DNA of 64,000 nucleotides from M269 sp964640795 (lineage in GTDB: Bacteria > Pseudomonadota > Gammaproteobacteria > Enterobacterales > Alteromonadaceae): assembly GCA_964640795.1 (NCBI GenBank), contig CAZXIN010000030.1, forward strand, positions 1 to 64,000. The letters are read 5' to 3'. Shown here in pieces: positions 15,047 through 24,259 of the stretch. Numbering within the stretch: the first letter of the stretch is position 1; every line of letters begins with the position of its first letter. The notes beneath the pieces were generated by a model, which saw only the letters and a list, made by a program, of their open reading frames with translations, was not told where the DNA came from and ran no database searches. The translations under genes were made by a program, and so were the position numbers.

Positions 15047-15112
15047 GAAACTTTCCATTTCTTAAATTATTGACGCGCCTTATTGGCGCTATTGATTGCT
15101 TTTCTTAATAAA

Positions 15113-15544
15113 CTAAGAAAGGAAAGGGGGTGCTCTTGAAGGATGGGTTGTGTGGTATTCAAAAGTTGGTAGGGCAGGCTGTGGCTCCGCATATATGCGC
15201 GTAAAATTGTCGATATTAAAGAAGTTAATAACGGGTATGGCATCGTCATCGGTCGCATGGTCTGCTAAAACAACTAATGGACAAGTGGTGTGTTCAAGAG
15301 ACGGTAATTCTAGCGATTCGTCTTCCATATCGAGAAAGACGAACTGTCCTCTCTCGATCATAGCGGATTCACTGACCCACTTCATATCTGTACCTGTACA
15401 GATAAGCAGCGCATCACCATGTTGACCACTGTTGATAGACGAAACCAAAGAAGCAGAACTCAAATAGGGCACAATACTGTTTAGCCAAACGCTAAGCAGT
15501 ATCGAAAAAATCAGCCACTTATTAGGGGAAGTTCTATAGTTCAA
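15113..15544 (-). CDS. small secreted protein preceding the TonB receptor (DUF2946-like)
   Basis: 143 residues with a hydrophobic N-terminal segment (WLIFSILLSVWLNSIVPYL) that could be a signal anchor. The middle has ALLICTGTDMKWVS and TTCPLVVLADHATDDD, with two Cys and a His. It resembles from memory DUF2946-type periplasmic proteins found beside TonB receptors and sometimes linked to copper. That match is weak. It ends about 66 bases before the receptor start on the same strand, so the pair is probably co-transcribed. Confidence 0.6.
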   Translation of the reverse strand: MNYRTSPNKWLIFSILLSVWLNSIVPYLSSASLVSSINSGQHGDALLICTGTDMKWVSESAMIERGQFVFLDMEDESLELPSLEHTTCPLVVLADHATDDDAIPVINFFNIDNFTRIYAEPQPALPTFEYHTTHPSRAPPFLS

Positions 15545-15601
15545 AACAACAAAGTTAATGCAGGTAAGTTAAATCAACAGTACTGAATATGCCCCATCAG
15601 T

Positions 15602-16030
15602 TCAACCCCTGCTTTTTAAAAAGTGCTGAGCAATCAAACAAGTCAGCAAGAGCTCAACCCATGCCCAAGGCAGCGCAACCGTTGCTGTCGAAATATGAGC
15701 CAAACCCATGTTGATGCTCCCAAACCAAAAAAGTACAAAGAATAAAACCCAACAAAATGTGGCTGATATAAATACCGTTTTGTAGGTGTGCCCCATCACT
15801 TTTGCATGTAGCCAATAGGCATAAACAACACTGGACGTTAGCAGTAACATCCACAGACTCCACCAACCAAAAACGGCAACGCTCATGGGTGCGACATCCG
15901 GCACCATTGAAAAGCGTTCACGCGTTTCAGGCATCACAAAAGCAAAATAACGCACCACTTCGGAAAGAGTTAACCACAACCCACTCCACACCAAAGCCGC
16001 AAGAGCAGGATACTTGTTGAGGCTTTTCAT
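15602..16030 (-). CDS. four-helix membrane protein
   Basis: 142 residues with four hydrophobic segments (about 8-30, 50-72, 82-103, 112-135) and short loops. No family recognised. Its start lies one base after the TetR stop, so it is translated with TetR and is probably under its control. Confidence 0.7.
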   Translation of the reverse strand: MKSLNKYPALAALVWSGLWLTLSEVVRYFAFVMPETRERFSMVPDVAPMSVAVFGWWSLWMLLLTSSVVYAYWLHAKVMGHTYKTVFISATFCWVLFFVLFWFGSINMGLAHISTATVALPWAWVELLLTCLIAQHFLKSRG

Positions 16031-16031
16031 T

Positions 16032-16628
16032 TTAATTTTCTCTTCTCGTCAACGGTATGGATGCCAGTGTTTGATCCGCTATCACTTTAAGCCGGTCACT
16101 ATCACGGGTTAATCGACCAACAACACATAGACCTTGATAGCAGGACGTTAAATGCAATGCTAACTTTTCAACATCAACCTCTGAGGCAATGGTTTCTGAG
16201 TTTTTGGCTTCAGTAAGGCGTTTTGCAAAGGCGTTTTCAATCATCTCTATGCCAGCCGTTACGTAGCGCTGAATATCCTTATCACTATCACTTAATTCCG
16301 TTGCGGTATTCGTTAGCATGCACCCGATAAGCTGATCGGGTTCAAAATCGATGTAAGTCGTTCTAAAAAAATCCTCAATACCTTGTATTGGATGACCTTG
16401 ATTAAGTACAGACTGGATACGTACACTAACCATCTTTTCTCGATAATGTTCTATCACAGCCAAAAACAGGCCTTTTTTACTTTTAAAACTGTTGTAGATA
16501 CTACCGGGCTTCAAGGATGTCGCTTTCTCCAGATCAAGCATAGAGGTTGCTTGATACCCTTTATTCCAAAAAACAGCCATGGCGGCATCAAGCACACCAC
16601 TTTGTTCAAATTCGATATGACGTGCCAT
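16032..16628 (-). CDS. TetR/AcrR-family transcriptional regulator
   Basis: 198 residues. The N-terminal helix-turn-helix (GVLDAAMAVFWNKGYQATSM through LEKATSLKPGSIYNSFKSKK) is typical, and the C-terminal part should bind a small ligand. The gene is read away from 16698, with 69 bases between them. An imperfect palindrome centred on TTCGAA lies in that gap and is a candidate operator. Targets are probably its own operon (membrane protein, small secreted protein, TonB receptor) and the divergent pair. Confidence 0.9.
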   Translation of the reverse strand: MARHIEFEQSGVLDAAMAVFWNKGYQATSMLDLEKATSLKPGSIYNSFKSKKGLFLAVIEHYREKMVSVRIQSVLNQGHPIQGIEDFFRTTYIDFEPDQLIGCMLTNTATELSDSDKDIQRYVTAGIEMIENAFAKRLTEAKNSETIASEVDVEKLALHLTSCYQGLCVVGRLTRDSDRLKVIADQTLASIPLTRREN

Positions 16629-16641
16629 AACACACTCTTTT

Positions 16642-16659
16642 CATTGATTCGAAACGATG
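16642..16659. promoter_or_regulatory. candidate TetR operator
   Basis: CATTGATTCGAAACGATG is a palindrome matching at 14 of 18 positions, centred on TTCGAA. It lies between the divergent tetR-like gene and 16698, where an autoregulatory operator would be expected. Confidence 0.4.
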
Positions 16660-16697
16660 GTATTGTTTTTTGAGTAATCATTCAAGAATATAATGAC

Positions 16698-17372
16698 ATG
16701 GCAAAAGTACTCTCTGACTTTAACAAAATTGATGGCTTTAACGGAATATATTCAGCAACAAAAGGCACGCTTCGTTGCACAGCTGTAAGGCTTGCAGATA
16801 AATCACTCTGCTTGTTTAGCCCTGTGCTTGGGCTCACAGAAGAATCGATAGAAGACCTCACGAAATTGGGCAATATCTCATATATTCTGGCACCTAATCA
16901 CTATCACAACAAAGGTATTACGGAATACGCAGCTGCTTTTCCAAATGCAACTGTTGTGGCACCTGAGCGAGCTATTCCCCGGTTGGAGAAGGTTACAGGC
17001 ATCGAATATCAAACATTGACCACACTTAAGGAAGTGCTCCCAAACCATATTTCGATGATCCACACTCAAGGTTTAAAAACAGGCGAGATCTGGCTCAGTG
17101 TTAAAGGGACAAATGAAAACGCTTGGCTTGTCGTAGACGCTTTTTGCACCATGAAAGACAATGCAAAAAAGCCAGAATCTGACACACCACAAATCTTGGG
17201 CACCTTCCCTAAAATGGGCGTACAGGATCGTAAGCTTTACCTTACTTGGGCACTTGATCAAATCCATCAAGATCAACCGACATTAATTTTGCCTTGTCAT
17301 GGTTCTGCGATAAAGTCGGCCCAACTACCCACAAAGCTAAAGACACTAATGAAAGAGACTTTTAGCGACTGA
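16698..17372 (+). CDS. metallo-beta-lactamase-fold-like protein (DUF4336 type)
   Basis: 224 residues, soluble. It carries degenerate metallo-hydrolase features: LAPNHYHNKGITEYAAAFPNAT, a later LVVDAFCTM and ILPCHGSAI. The canonical HxHxDH is replaced by NHYHNKG, which fits the DUF4336 branch, so metal binding and catalysis are uncertain. It is read away from TetR and is followed after 19 bases by an NTF2-like gene, so the two are likely co-transcribed and possibly TetR-controlled. Confidence 0.65.
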   Translation: MAKVLSDFNKIDGFNGIYSATKGTLRCTAVRLADKSLCLFSPVLGLTEESIEDLTKLGNISYILAPNHYHNKGITEYAAAFPNATVVAPERAIPRLEKVTGIEYQTLTTLKEVLPNHISMIHTQGLKTGEIWLSVKGTNENAWLVVDAFCTMKDNAKKPESDTPQILGTFPKMGVQDRKLYLTWALDQIHQDQPTLILPCHGSAIKSAQLPTKLKTLMKETFSD

Positions 17373-17391
17373 GTTTTTTTAAGAGAGCCCC

Positions 17392-17724
17392 ATGACACCT
17401 AGAGACATAGCTAATCAACAACTTGTTGCCTACAACAATCATGATATTGAGGCTTATTGTGCACTTTTTCATGATGATGCCACGTTGATAGACTTGCCAT
17501 CATCAAAGGTAGTTGCCAATGGTATTGAACAGATAAGAGCGATGTATGAAACACGCTTTGCGATTCCTGAACTGACATGCAAAGTGCATTCGACTTCCGA
17601 TATAGCAGACTTTGCCATTGATAGGGAAACCGTTTACGGATTACCAGACGGACCCGTCGATATCGTCGCTATGTATGAAGTAATAGACAACAAAATCCAA
17701 CGATTATTTTTTATTCGCGGCTAA
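17392..17724 (+). CDS. NTF2-like (SnoaL/ketosteroid isomerase-fold) protein
   Basis: 110 residues. The start IANQQLVAYNNHDIEAYCAL and HDDATLIDLPSSKVVANGIE match the cone-shaped NTF2 fold of small isomerases and nuclear-transport-like proteins. Substrate unknown. The last codons (ATT CGC GGC TAA) are the first bases of a 102-base tandem repeat unit, so the stop region has been copied downstream several times without the gene body. Confidence 0.8.
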   Translation: MTPRDIANQQLVAYNNHDIEAYCALFHDDATLIDLPSSKVVANGIEQIRAMYETRFAIPELTCKVHSTSDIADFAIDRETVYGLPDGPVDIVAMYEVIDNKIQRLFFIRG

Positions 17725-18115
17725 AGACCACTCTCACTGTTTGCTACAACACGCTCTAAAACAATCACTTGTGGGACCGACTTCAGTCGGGAAGAGTGAG
17801 TCATAACCTAAACGATTCGCGGCTAAAGACCATTCCCACTGTTTGCTACAACACGCTCAAGAACAATCACTTGTGGGACCGACTTCAGTCGGGAAGAGTG
17901 AGTCATAACCTAAACGNNNNNNNNNNNNNNNNNNNNNNNNNNNNNNNNNNNNNNNNNNNNNNNNNNNNNNNNNNNNNNNNNNNNNNNNNNNNNNNNNNNN
18001 NNNNNNNNNNNNNNNNTAAACGATTCGCGGCTAAAGACCATTCCCACTGTTTGCTACAACACGCTCAAGAATAATCACTTGTGGGACCAACTTCAGTCGG
18101 GAAGAGTGAGTCATG
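17713..18115. repeat. 102-bp tandem repeat interrupted by an assembly gap
   Basis: Units start ATTCGCGGCTAAAGACCA at 17713 and 17815, with the next one due at 17917. There the sequence becomes exactly 100 Ns (17917-18016). It resumes at TAAACG and gives another unit from 18023. Each unit contains GTGGGACCGACTTCAGTCGG, a perfect-arm palindrome. The true copy number cannot be read: 100 Ns is a common placeholder for an unknown gap. No gene lies here. Confidence 0.9.
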
Positions 18116-18146
18116 CCTCACTGCTCTCGAGTCATGTCAGGTTGTG

Positions 18147-19253
18147 CTAAAAACGCTGCCACGACCAAAATAGAGCGATAGCAGCAATGACGCCTGAAAC
18201 CGTATTAACTCCCAATGTTCTGTACCAGCGTTCTTTGCGACATATCAGTAGAAGAGGCACGACAACAAAAAGTATTGCTAGTTGCCCTATCTCAACACCT
18301 AAGTTGAACGCTAACACAGACAATACTGTGTGATTAGGATCTAACCCTAAATCCCCCAACACACTGGCGAAACCCATCCCATGTAACAAACCAAAAGCAA
18401 AGGTAATCCACCCCAGACGCAAGACAACTGGCCAAATATTGTTTAACGCGCTCAAAAGAACAGACACCGCAATACCTAGCTCAATCAAGCCAATATCACC
18501 GCCGATCCAATCCAGTGCAGTCGCTGTCAATGTCACCGAGTGTGCCAATGTAAAAGCAGTGACTACCCAAATGGTATCTTTCATCACAGCAGATACGCTC
18601 TCATGCGCTTGCCATTGGTCGTTTTTACGAACAAGTACACTGGTCAGTAAGAGGGTTATTAAAAACAGGATATGATCCAAGCCCAGCCATATATGGATCA
18701 TCCCTTGGTAAACATAAGTGATGAAAGTATCCAATGATGAAGAGATGTCTGACTTAAATGTGACTGTGTTTTCGTCTGCACTAATAACACCGCTTTCAAA
18801 CGCATCAAGATGCATAAAATTAATCAGCAGTTTGTGATCTTTATCTTGTTCAAAGATACCTTTATATTCAATCGTCGCTTGGCTCTCATCTTGACAAGTC
18901 GCAACAAAATCAACAACGGCATAGCCTTCATTCAAGTGCCGCTCTGTCTGTAGTTGGTCTACCCAAGTCACCTTGCACTGCTCTTGACTGTCAAACACGC
19001 TGATGTTTTTAGCCGAATAATCCAAAATAAGGTCGCGCTGCGCGTTAACTTCACCCCAAGTCAGTTCGCCATTTTTATCTGCATCTAAGTCTAGTGCGAG
19101 ATCAAGATCAAACCAACGCAACTGTAGTTGCCCATTAATATCTTCTGTCGTTTTGTTTAAAATAAGGTAGCCAGTGCTTAACTGATGCGCCCAAACCTTT
19201 CCTTGCCACAGAAAAGCCACCAACATTAATGCTATTAAGCTATTTAATTTCAT
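18147..19253 (-). CDS. HupE/UreJ-like membrane protein with EF-hand loop
   Basis: 368 residues. A signal peptide (to about 22) is followed by a periplasmic domain with a textbook EF-hand loop, DADKNGELTWGE (residues 57-68). The C-terminal half has six or seven helices with HIWLGLDHILFL, TAFTLAHSVTLT and GLLHGMGFA, the His-rich helices of the HupE/UreJ_2 family. These are thought to handle nickel or other metals, but the role of this long secreted form is not established. It follows the TPR gene by five bases and faces the DUF4331 gene. Confidence 0.85.
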   Translation of the reverse strand: MKLNSLIALMLVAFLWQGKVWAHQLSTGYLILNKTTEDINGQLQLRWFDLDLALDLDADKNGELTWGEVNAQRDLILDYSAKNISVFDSQEQCKVTWVDQLQTERHLNEGYAVVDFVATCQDESQATIEYKGIFEQDKDHKLLINFMHLDAFESGVISADENTVTFKSDISSSLDTFITYVYQGMIHIWLGLDHILFLITLLLTSVLVRKNDQWQAHESVSAVMKDTIWVVTAFTLAHSVTLTATALDWIGGDIGLIELGIAVSVLLSALNNIWPVVLRLGWITFAFGLLHGMGFASVLGDLGLDPNHTVLSVLAFNLGVEIGQLAILFVVVPLLLICRKERWYRTLGVNTVSGVIAAIALFWSWQRF

Positions 19254-19258
19254 TGTGA

Positions 19259-20305
19259 TTATCCCTGTGAGTTCATAGCTTTTGCACGCTCAAGGAGCTG
19301 CTTATCTGCGTATAATTTAGCGCGTTGCCAATTAATATCAGCCCAATATTTCGCCTTAGTTGCGTCAGGTTTTATGTCGATAAAATAGCGTGCTAAGTCG
19401 GCAGCATGATAGAGATCCTGTCGTTGTATTCTCAGCGTAATTTGTTCTTCTAACCGTTTTGACCAACGTTTCTTTCCTAGTTGGTTTTCAGCGATAACCA
19501 TGCGAATCAACAAGGCATCATCATAGGTGTCATTGGCTTTAAGAATTTGATTAAGTTGGCTATACAGAGATTGATAGTCTTCATTAGCTAGCATGACATC
19601 AGCCCACAACACAACATAGCTCAACGGTGTGCGCTCTAACGGAATGTGACTCAACCATTCAGCTGCTTGAACAGGGTTGTTTAATCTTAAGCTTTGCTCT
19701 GCGAGAATCTGGCTTAACCAAATAGCGACAACATCTCCTTTGCTAACTCTGTCGGCAGCTATTCTCGATAGAATGTCATAGCTCTTTTGTAAATCACCGG
19801 TGTATCCACCAACTTCCATCAAACAAGCAGTTAACACCAAAGGCTCAGACAAGCCAGCAGCAGCTTTACATGCATTTTGTGCTTCATCATATTGGCTTTG
19901 TGTTAGATAGATATTTGCCTTCAGAAGCCAAGCGTTTTGATTTCTGGTATCGATGGCGAGTAGCTTATCTAAATTCTCAAGCGCCAGATCAAATTCGTGT
20001 TCATACTGCTGTACACGCGCCAATTGATAGAGATACAAAGGGTTTTGTCGTAACGCTTGGTTAGCGCCGCTCAGTAAGGCATAAGCTCGTCCGTAATGCT
20101 TGTTTGATTGCCCTGGATACTGGCCTTGCTCTATATGCCATGCAACTTTCTTTAATACCCCACCTCGTTCATCGACTTGCTTGTCGACTGCCCATTCGGC
20201 AACAACTAGGTCATCATTTTTTGGCGTAAAAGGCTCAGCAAAGACGAGCCCTGTCTTGAGCACTAACAAGCAAAATATGGTGCTAAGTAATTTATTGAAT
20301 AACAT
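19259..20305 (-). CDS. secreted tetratricopeptide-repeat protein
   Basis: About 348 residues from MLFNKLLSTIFCLLVLKTGL, a signal peptide ending near FAEP. I prefer this ATG to one 84 bases upstream, which would bury the signal peptide. The body consists of TPR-like helical pairs, e.g. LYLYQLARVQQYEHEFDLAL and NAWLLKANIYLTQSQYDEAQ. TPR proteins scaffold complexes, so here it probably works in the periplasm with the HupE-like protein encoded five bases downstream. It is divergent from the DUF4331 gene, with an AT-rich shared promoter region between 20306 and 20534. Confidence 0.8.
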   Translation of the reverse strand: MLFNKLLSTIFCLLVLKTGLVFAEPFTPKNDDLVVAEWAVDKQVDERGGVLKKVAWHIEQGQYPGQSNKHYGRAYALLSGANQALRQNPLYLYQLARVQQYEHEFDLALENLDKLLAIDTRNQNAWLLKANIYLTQSQYDEAQNACKAAAGLSEPLVLTACLMEVGGYTGDLQKSYDILSRIAADRVSKGDVVAIWLSQILAEQSLRLNNPVQAAEWLSHIPLERTPLSYVVLWADVMLANEDYQSLYSQLNQILKANDTYDDALLIRMVIAENQLGKKRWSKRLEEQITLRIQRQDLYHAADLARYFIDIKPDATKAKYWADINWQRAKLYADKQLLERAKAMNSQG

Positions 20306-20534
20306 GATTAATCCGCAACTTTTCGAAGTGATAGCCAATACCACACAAAATTGGCGATGTATGAGAGAGCAAATAAGACAACTTGTCAACCCAACCTAGC
20401 CGTTGTTATAAGAATGTTTTTTGTGATGAAAAAGTGATTTTTTTTACCATAAAAAAATGAACCAAGCGATTAAAGTAACGTATCTCATACTTTATAACTC
20501 CATCGTTCAACGAAATAATCAAGAGAGTACAACC

Positions 20535-22169
20535 ATGAAATCATTTAGCAAAGTTGCTAAGTCTGTCGCTTTAGGCATAACACTTGGGGCAGTAACAATG
20601 TCCTCAGCACTGGCATCAAGCCATCGTGAAGCACCTTTTATTAGCAAATACCCGCAACTTGATGCAACTGACTTTTATATGTTCAATAGTTACGAAAGTG
20701 GGCGCGAAGGCTTTGTTACTATTTTAGCTAACTATAATCCAGTGCAAGCAGCCTACGGCGGCCCTAACTATTTCCCGCTAGACAACGCAGGGCTATACGA
20801 AATCCATATTGATAATGACGGCGACGCTCAGGAAGATATTACGTTCCAGTTTCGCTTTCAAAACGGCGAACCGGGTGAAGGCATAGTTAGCCTACCTATT
20901 GGTGAAGGCGATAACCAACTAACATTACCCGTGCCACTGCGCAACGTGGGCGTGCTGTCTGCCGAATCTGAAGCAGGCTTAAATTTCGTTGAACAATACA
21001 CTATGTCAATGGTAACGGGTGACAGACGTACAGGTGAATCTCAAAGCGTCACCAATGCAGCTGACAACAGTACATCATTTAGAAAGCCATTTGATTACTC
21101 AGGTACAAACACATTTGGTGGATCAGGCAATTACACGACTTACGCCAATAGCTTTATCCACAATGCTAATATCCCCGGTTGTGACACGCCTGGACGCGTA
21201 TTTGTAGGTCAGCGACTCGAAGGGTTTAAGATCGCGCTAGGGGAAGTTTTCGACTTAGTTAACTTTGTTCCTATTGAAGGCGATAGTGCGCCCGGTGCTG
21301 GCGACGGCGAAGGTTTCCCTGGTGGCGTTACACAAGATCCAGAACGCAATATACTGGCTCGTAACAACGTCACAACAATTGCTGTCGAAGTCCCTGCATC
21401 TTGTATAACAGGTGACGGAAACGGTGTTATCGGCGCTTGGACAACATCAAGCTTACGTCAAGGTGGTGTGCTTAATCCAAATCCAACACTTGCAAGACCT
21501 GAGGAAGGCATTGGTGCTTTTACACAGATTTCTCGTTTAGGAAACTTCCTTGTTAACGAATTGGTTATTGGCTTTCCCGACAAAGATAGATTCAACTCCA
21601 GTGTACCAAGTGATGATGGGCAGTTTGCTGAGTATGTAACGCACCCCGTATTCCCAGCCATTGTGGATTCTTTGTTTAATGGCCCGGTTAACCAAACCTT
21701 GGGTACAGAGATACCTAACCTTGCACCATCCAATATTCCTCGTCAGGATTTGGTTACTGGCTTTTTAACTGGTTTTCCGGGTGTAAACCAACTTGCCACG
21801 GTGACACCATCAGAAATGCTAAGACTGAATACAGCAATTCCTGCTGTACCACGCGCTGACCAAAACCCCTTCGGTGTTGCTGGTGGTGATTTAGCTGGTT
21901 TCCCTAATGGCCGTAGACCTGGTGATGACTCAGTTGATATTGCGCTTCGCGTTGTGATGGGCGCTTTATGTCACGATGTACCTCTAGGTGAAGATGGCGC
22001 TGGTGTTAATTTAGGTCTTTGTGCACCTGAGGATGCACCTGTCGGCAACGTGCCATTAACTGATGGAGCACCGATATCTGCGAATGATTTTAATCAAACT
22101 TTCCCTTATTTGCTGACGCCTTACCCCGGATCACCAACTAATGCTCCGCTCCCTACGCCAGAAAACTAA
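20535..22169 (+). CDS. DUF4331 secreted protein
   Basis: About 544 residues from an ATG giving a clear signal peptide (SVALGITLGAVTMSSALA, then SSHREAPFIS). The mature start SSHREAPFISKYPQLDATDF and FDIHIDNDGDAQEDITFQF-like region are hallmarks of DUF4331. Function unknown; the protein should be periplasmic or exported. Four Cys in the second half may form disulfides. An upstream in-frame start at 20457 is less likely because it would put 26 residues before the signal peptide. Followed after six bases by a lipoprotein gene and divergent from TPR/HupE, which looks like one functional locus. Confidence 0.85.
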   Translation: MKSFSKVAKSVALGITLGAVTMSSALASSHREAPFISKYPQLDATDFYMFNSYESGREGFVTILANYNPVQAAYGGPNYFPLDNAGLYEIHIDNDGDAQEDITFQFRFQNGEPGEGIVSLPIGEGDNQLTLPVPLRNVGVLSAESEAGLNFVEQYTMSMVTGDRRTGESQSVTNAADNSTSFRKPFDYSGTNTFGGSGNYTTYANSFIHNANIPGCDTPGRVFVGQRLEGFKIALGEVFDLVNFVPIEGDSAPGAGDGEGFPGGVTQDPERNILARNNVTTIAVEVPASCITGDGNGVIGAWTTSSLRQGGVLNPNPTLARPEEGIGAFTQISRLGNFLVNELVIGFPDKDRFNSSVPSDDGQFAEYVTHPVFPAIVDSLFNGPVNQTLGTEIPNLAPSNIPRQDLVTGFLTGFPGVNQLATVTPSEMLRLNTAIPAVPRADQNPFGVAGGDLAGFPNGRRPGDDSVDIALRVVMGALCHDVPLGEDGAGVNLGLCAPEDAPVGNVPLTDGAPISANDFNQTFPYLLTPYPGSPTNAPLPTPEN

Positions 22170-22175
22170 GAGGAC

Positions 22176-22736
22176 ATGATGATGAAAAATCAATCCAGAG
22201 CGATAGCGACGATTCTGCTCGCAGCCGGTTTGTCAGCTTGTGGTAGCGATGGTTCGGATGACAATGTCATCCTACCGCCACCACCACCTGCAGATACAGC
22301 TGCCCCGACGATAGCTGTCAATGATCAGTCCGTCGACGCCAATAGTGCAGACAATGTCCTGTCGCTGACAGTGGCTGATAATGAGTCGACAACCGATCAG
22401 ATAACAATAACGGCTGTTTCTTCACAGCAAGGTATTGTGGCTGACGCAAACCTGATTATTACCAATGACGCTAGTGGCGTATCACTTACCGTGACACCGC
22501 AGTCTGATATTGCTGGTGATGCCACTATTACAATCACTGCAACAGACGAAGCACAGAATAGCGCCTCCGAGGATTTCTTGCTCAGCGTTTTAGTTAATCA
22601 AATCAGTGCGACCGAGCTTGCAAACCAATTAACGAGTATTGATGAAAATGGAATTACGATTCCAATCAACGCCGTTGAGATTCAGGGAGATCCGGACGAA
22701 GTAGACTTTAGTGATCTTTTTGTTGATCAACAATAG
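22176..22736 (+). CDS. lipoprotein with Ig/cadherin-like domain
   Basis: 186 residues. The lipobox LSACGSDGSDD gives a Cys near 22. A Pro run (PPPPPADTAAP) is followed by one beta-sandwich repeat of the cadherin-like type (NVLSLTVADNES, DITITATDEAQNSASEDF-like). The C-terminus is acidic. Surface-exposed or periplasmic. It is tightly linked to the DUF4331 gene and ends in a terminator, so these two form a two-gene transcript. Confidence 0.8.
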   Translation: MMMKNQSRAIATILLAAGLSACGSDGSDDNVILPPPPPADTAAPTIAVNDQSVDANSADNVLSLTVADNESTTDQITITAVSSQQGIVADANLIITNDASGVSLTVTPQSDIAGDATITITATDEAQNSASEDFLLSVLVNQISATELANQLTSIDENGITIPINAVEIQGDPDEVDFSDLFVDQQ

Positions 22737-22760
22737 TTTAGTCAACACCTAACTTTTTAC

Positions 22761-22822
22761 GAAAGCCAGCTCTAGCTATCTTACATCTCGGTATTGAGAT
22801 GGCTGGGGTTGGCTTTCTTTTT
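22761..22822 (+). terminator. rho-independent terminator after the DUF4331-lipoprotein pair
   Basis: GAAAGCCAGC at 22761 pairs with GTTGGCTTTC near 22808-22817 around a second inner stem (CATCTC...GAGATG), followed by TTTTT. Confidence 0.75.
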
Positions 22823-22889
22823 CCCTCACCTTGAATTGTTCAAGCTCTACGACTAAGTTATCAGCATCATTATTTACCGTTGACACCTT

Positions 22890-23873
22890 ATGCGCTCCCC
22901 CAGCATTGCATTTCTCTGTTTAGTATGGATTTTTATAGCATCGCCAGCACACGCTGATGAACCTGCACCAGCTAGTTCGATGCCGTCATTCTGTAAAAGC
23001 CTTCCCCGCCCAGAATATGCCAACTTAAAGCGTGTTGATATCAAGCATGATTGGTTTGAAGTGTATCAAGTTGCTAAAGGGGTAAAAGCCATCTACGAAC
23101 CTCATCAATGGCAGGAAGTTATTTCTTATTTGATAGAAGGAGAAGATAAAGCACTGTTGTTCGATACGGGCAACGGTATCGCTGATATTCATGCTTTAGT
23201 TAAGCGTCTCACTAAAAAGCCTATCGCCGTTTTGAACTCGCACTCTCATTACGATCATGTCGGCGGAAACTACGCCTTTGACAAAGTTTACGGTTTTAAC
23301 ACGCCCTTCACCTTGGCCAGACAAAAAGGGCAACCTAATAGCAGTATAGGCATTGAAGTATCTGAGCAGGCCCTTTGTAAAAAACCACCTGCAGGTATAA
23401 CCTCTAAAACGCATATTGGCCGTCCGTATAACATCACCCATAAAGTGACTCACGCAGCGATCATTGGATTAGGCAATCGAAAATTAGAAATTATGCATAT
23501 TCCTGGTCACACGCCCGACGCTATCGCTTTATTAGATCGAAAAGCAGGACTCATGTGGACAGGTGACAGCTTTTATCAAGGCCCCATCTGGCTATATGCA
23601 CCAGAGACAAACTTACAAGATTACGCAGAATCACTCGATAAGCTGGTGAAAGAAGTGCCTAACTTAAAAGCGCTACTACCCGCACACAATACCCCTTGGG
23701 TTAGTCCCAGAGTTCTGGAGGGTGTTCAGCAAGCATTCCAAGCCATGTTAGATGGCAAAGCAACCGTGGATAAAAGTGGCGAAGGAACTGCTGAATATAC
23801 TTTTTCTGAAGACAGTGGGTTCTCATTTTTAATGCGTGACGAACCACTGCCTTATGTCGGCCAATCAAAATAA
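22890..23873 (+). CDS. secreted metallo-beta-lactamase-fold hydrolase
   Basis: 327 residues with a signal peptide (to about 23, SPAHA). The metal site is complete: HSHYDHVGG (about 118), HIPGHTPDA, a WTGDSF Asp and LLPAHNTPW. It is therefore an active-looking MBL-fold hydrolase acting in the periplasm. The substrate is unknown: glyoxalase II-like thioesters, lactones or beta-lactams all fit the fold. It stands alone between a terminator and a convergent cupin gene whose stop is three bases away. Confidence 0.88.
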   Translation: MRSPSIAFLCLVWIFIASPAHADEPAPASSMPSFCKSLPRPEYANLKRVDIKHDWFEVYQVAKGVKAIYEPHQWQEVISYLIEGEDKALLFDTGNGIADIHALVKRLTKKPIAVLNSHSHYDHVGGNYAFDKVYGFNTPFTLARQKGQPNSSIGIEVSEQALCKKPPAGITSKTHIGRPYNITHKVTHAAIIGLGNRKLEIMHIPGHTPDAIALLDRKAGLMWTGDSFYQGPIWLYAPETNLQDYAESLDKLVKEVPNLKALLPAHNTPWVSPRVLEGVQQAFQAMLDGKATVDKSGEGTAEYTFSEDSGFSFLMRDEPLPYVGQSK

Positions 23874-23875
23874 AC

Positions 23876-24247
23876 CTACTGAGCAGCCTCTAAACCATCA
23901 GGCAAGGTGACAAAAATCGAGTGTCTAACCTCATTGTTAAGCGCTTTGCTGCAATGACCTTGTCCATGTGTGTCTTCGAGCAATAATATATCTCCACCGC
24001 CGAATACACGCGCTTCACCATTAGACACCGTAAATTCTGCACGACCTTTCATAATGAATAACAACTGACGTGCCGGTGCGGGATGCCATTTAAAATCATA
24101 GTCGGCGGGTGTTTCCCGAAAAATAATCTCGCCTGCTGCAAATTTTTCAGACAGTAAGCCGATAGGGCCACCATCAGCTAGAGGCATATCTATCTCATCA
24201 AAAGCACTTAACCCTTGGTCATCGGCATAGATTCTTGGGATTATCAT
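23876..24247 (-). CDS. cupin-domain protein
   Basis: 123 residues, a single beta-barrel cupin. The motifs are reduced: WHPAPARQLLFIMKGRAEF and GDILLLEDTHGQGH keep some of the metal-binding His/Glu pattern. Probably a small dioxygenase-like or binding protein. It is the last gene of the minus-strand set amidase, GGT-like, TauE and cupin, 12 bases after TauE, so it likely acts on a product or ligand of that pathway. Confidence 0.8.
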   Translation of the reverse strand: MIIPRIYADDQGLSAFDEIDMPLADGGPIGLLSEKFAAGEIIFRETPADYDFKWHPAPARQLLFIMKGRAEFTVSNGEARVFGGGDILLLEDTHGQGHCSKALNNEVRHSIFVTLPDGLEAAQ

Positions 24248-24259
24248 TCTTATTCCTTC

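Noticed and set aside
17769..18074. Open frame across the N gap
   Set aside because: It is built only from tandem repeat units and unknown bases.
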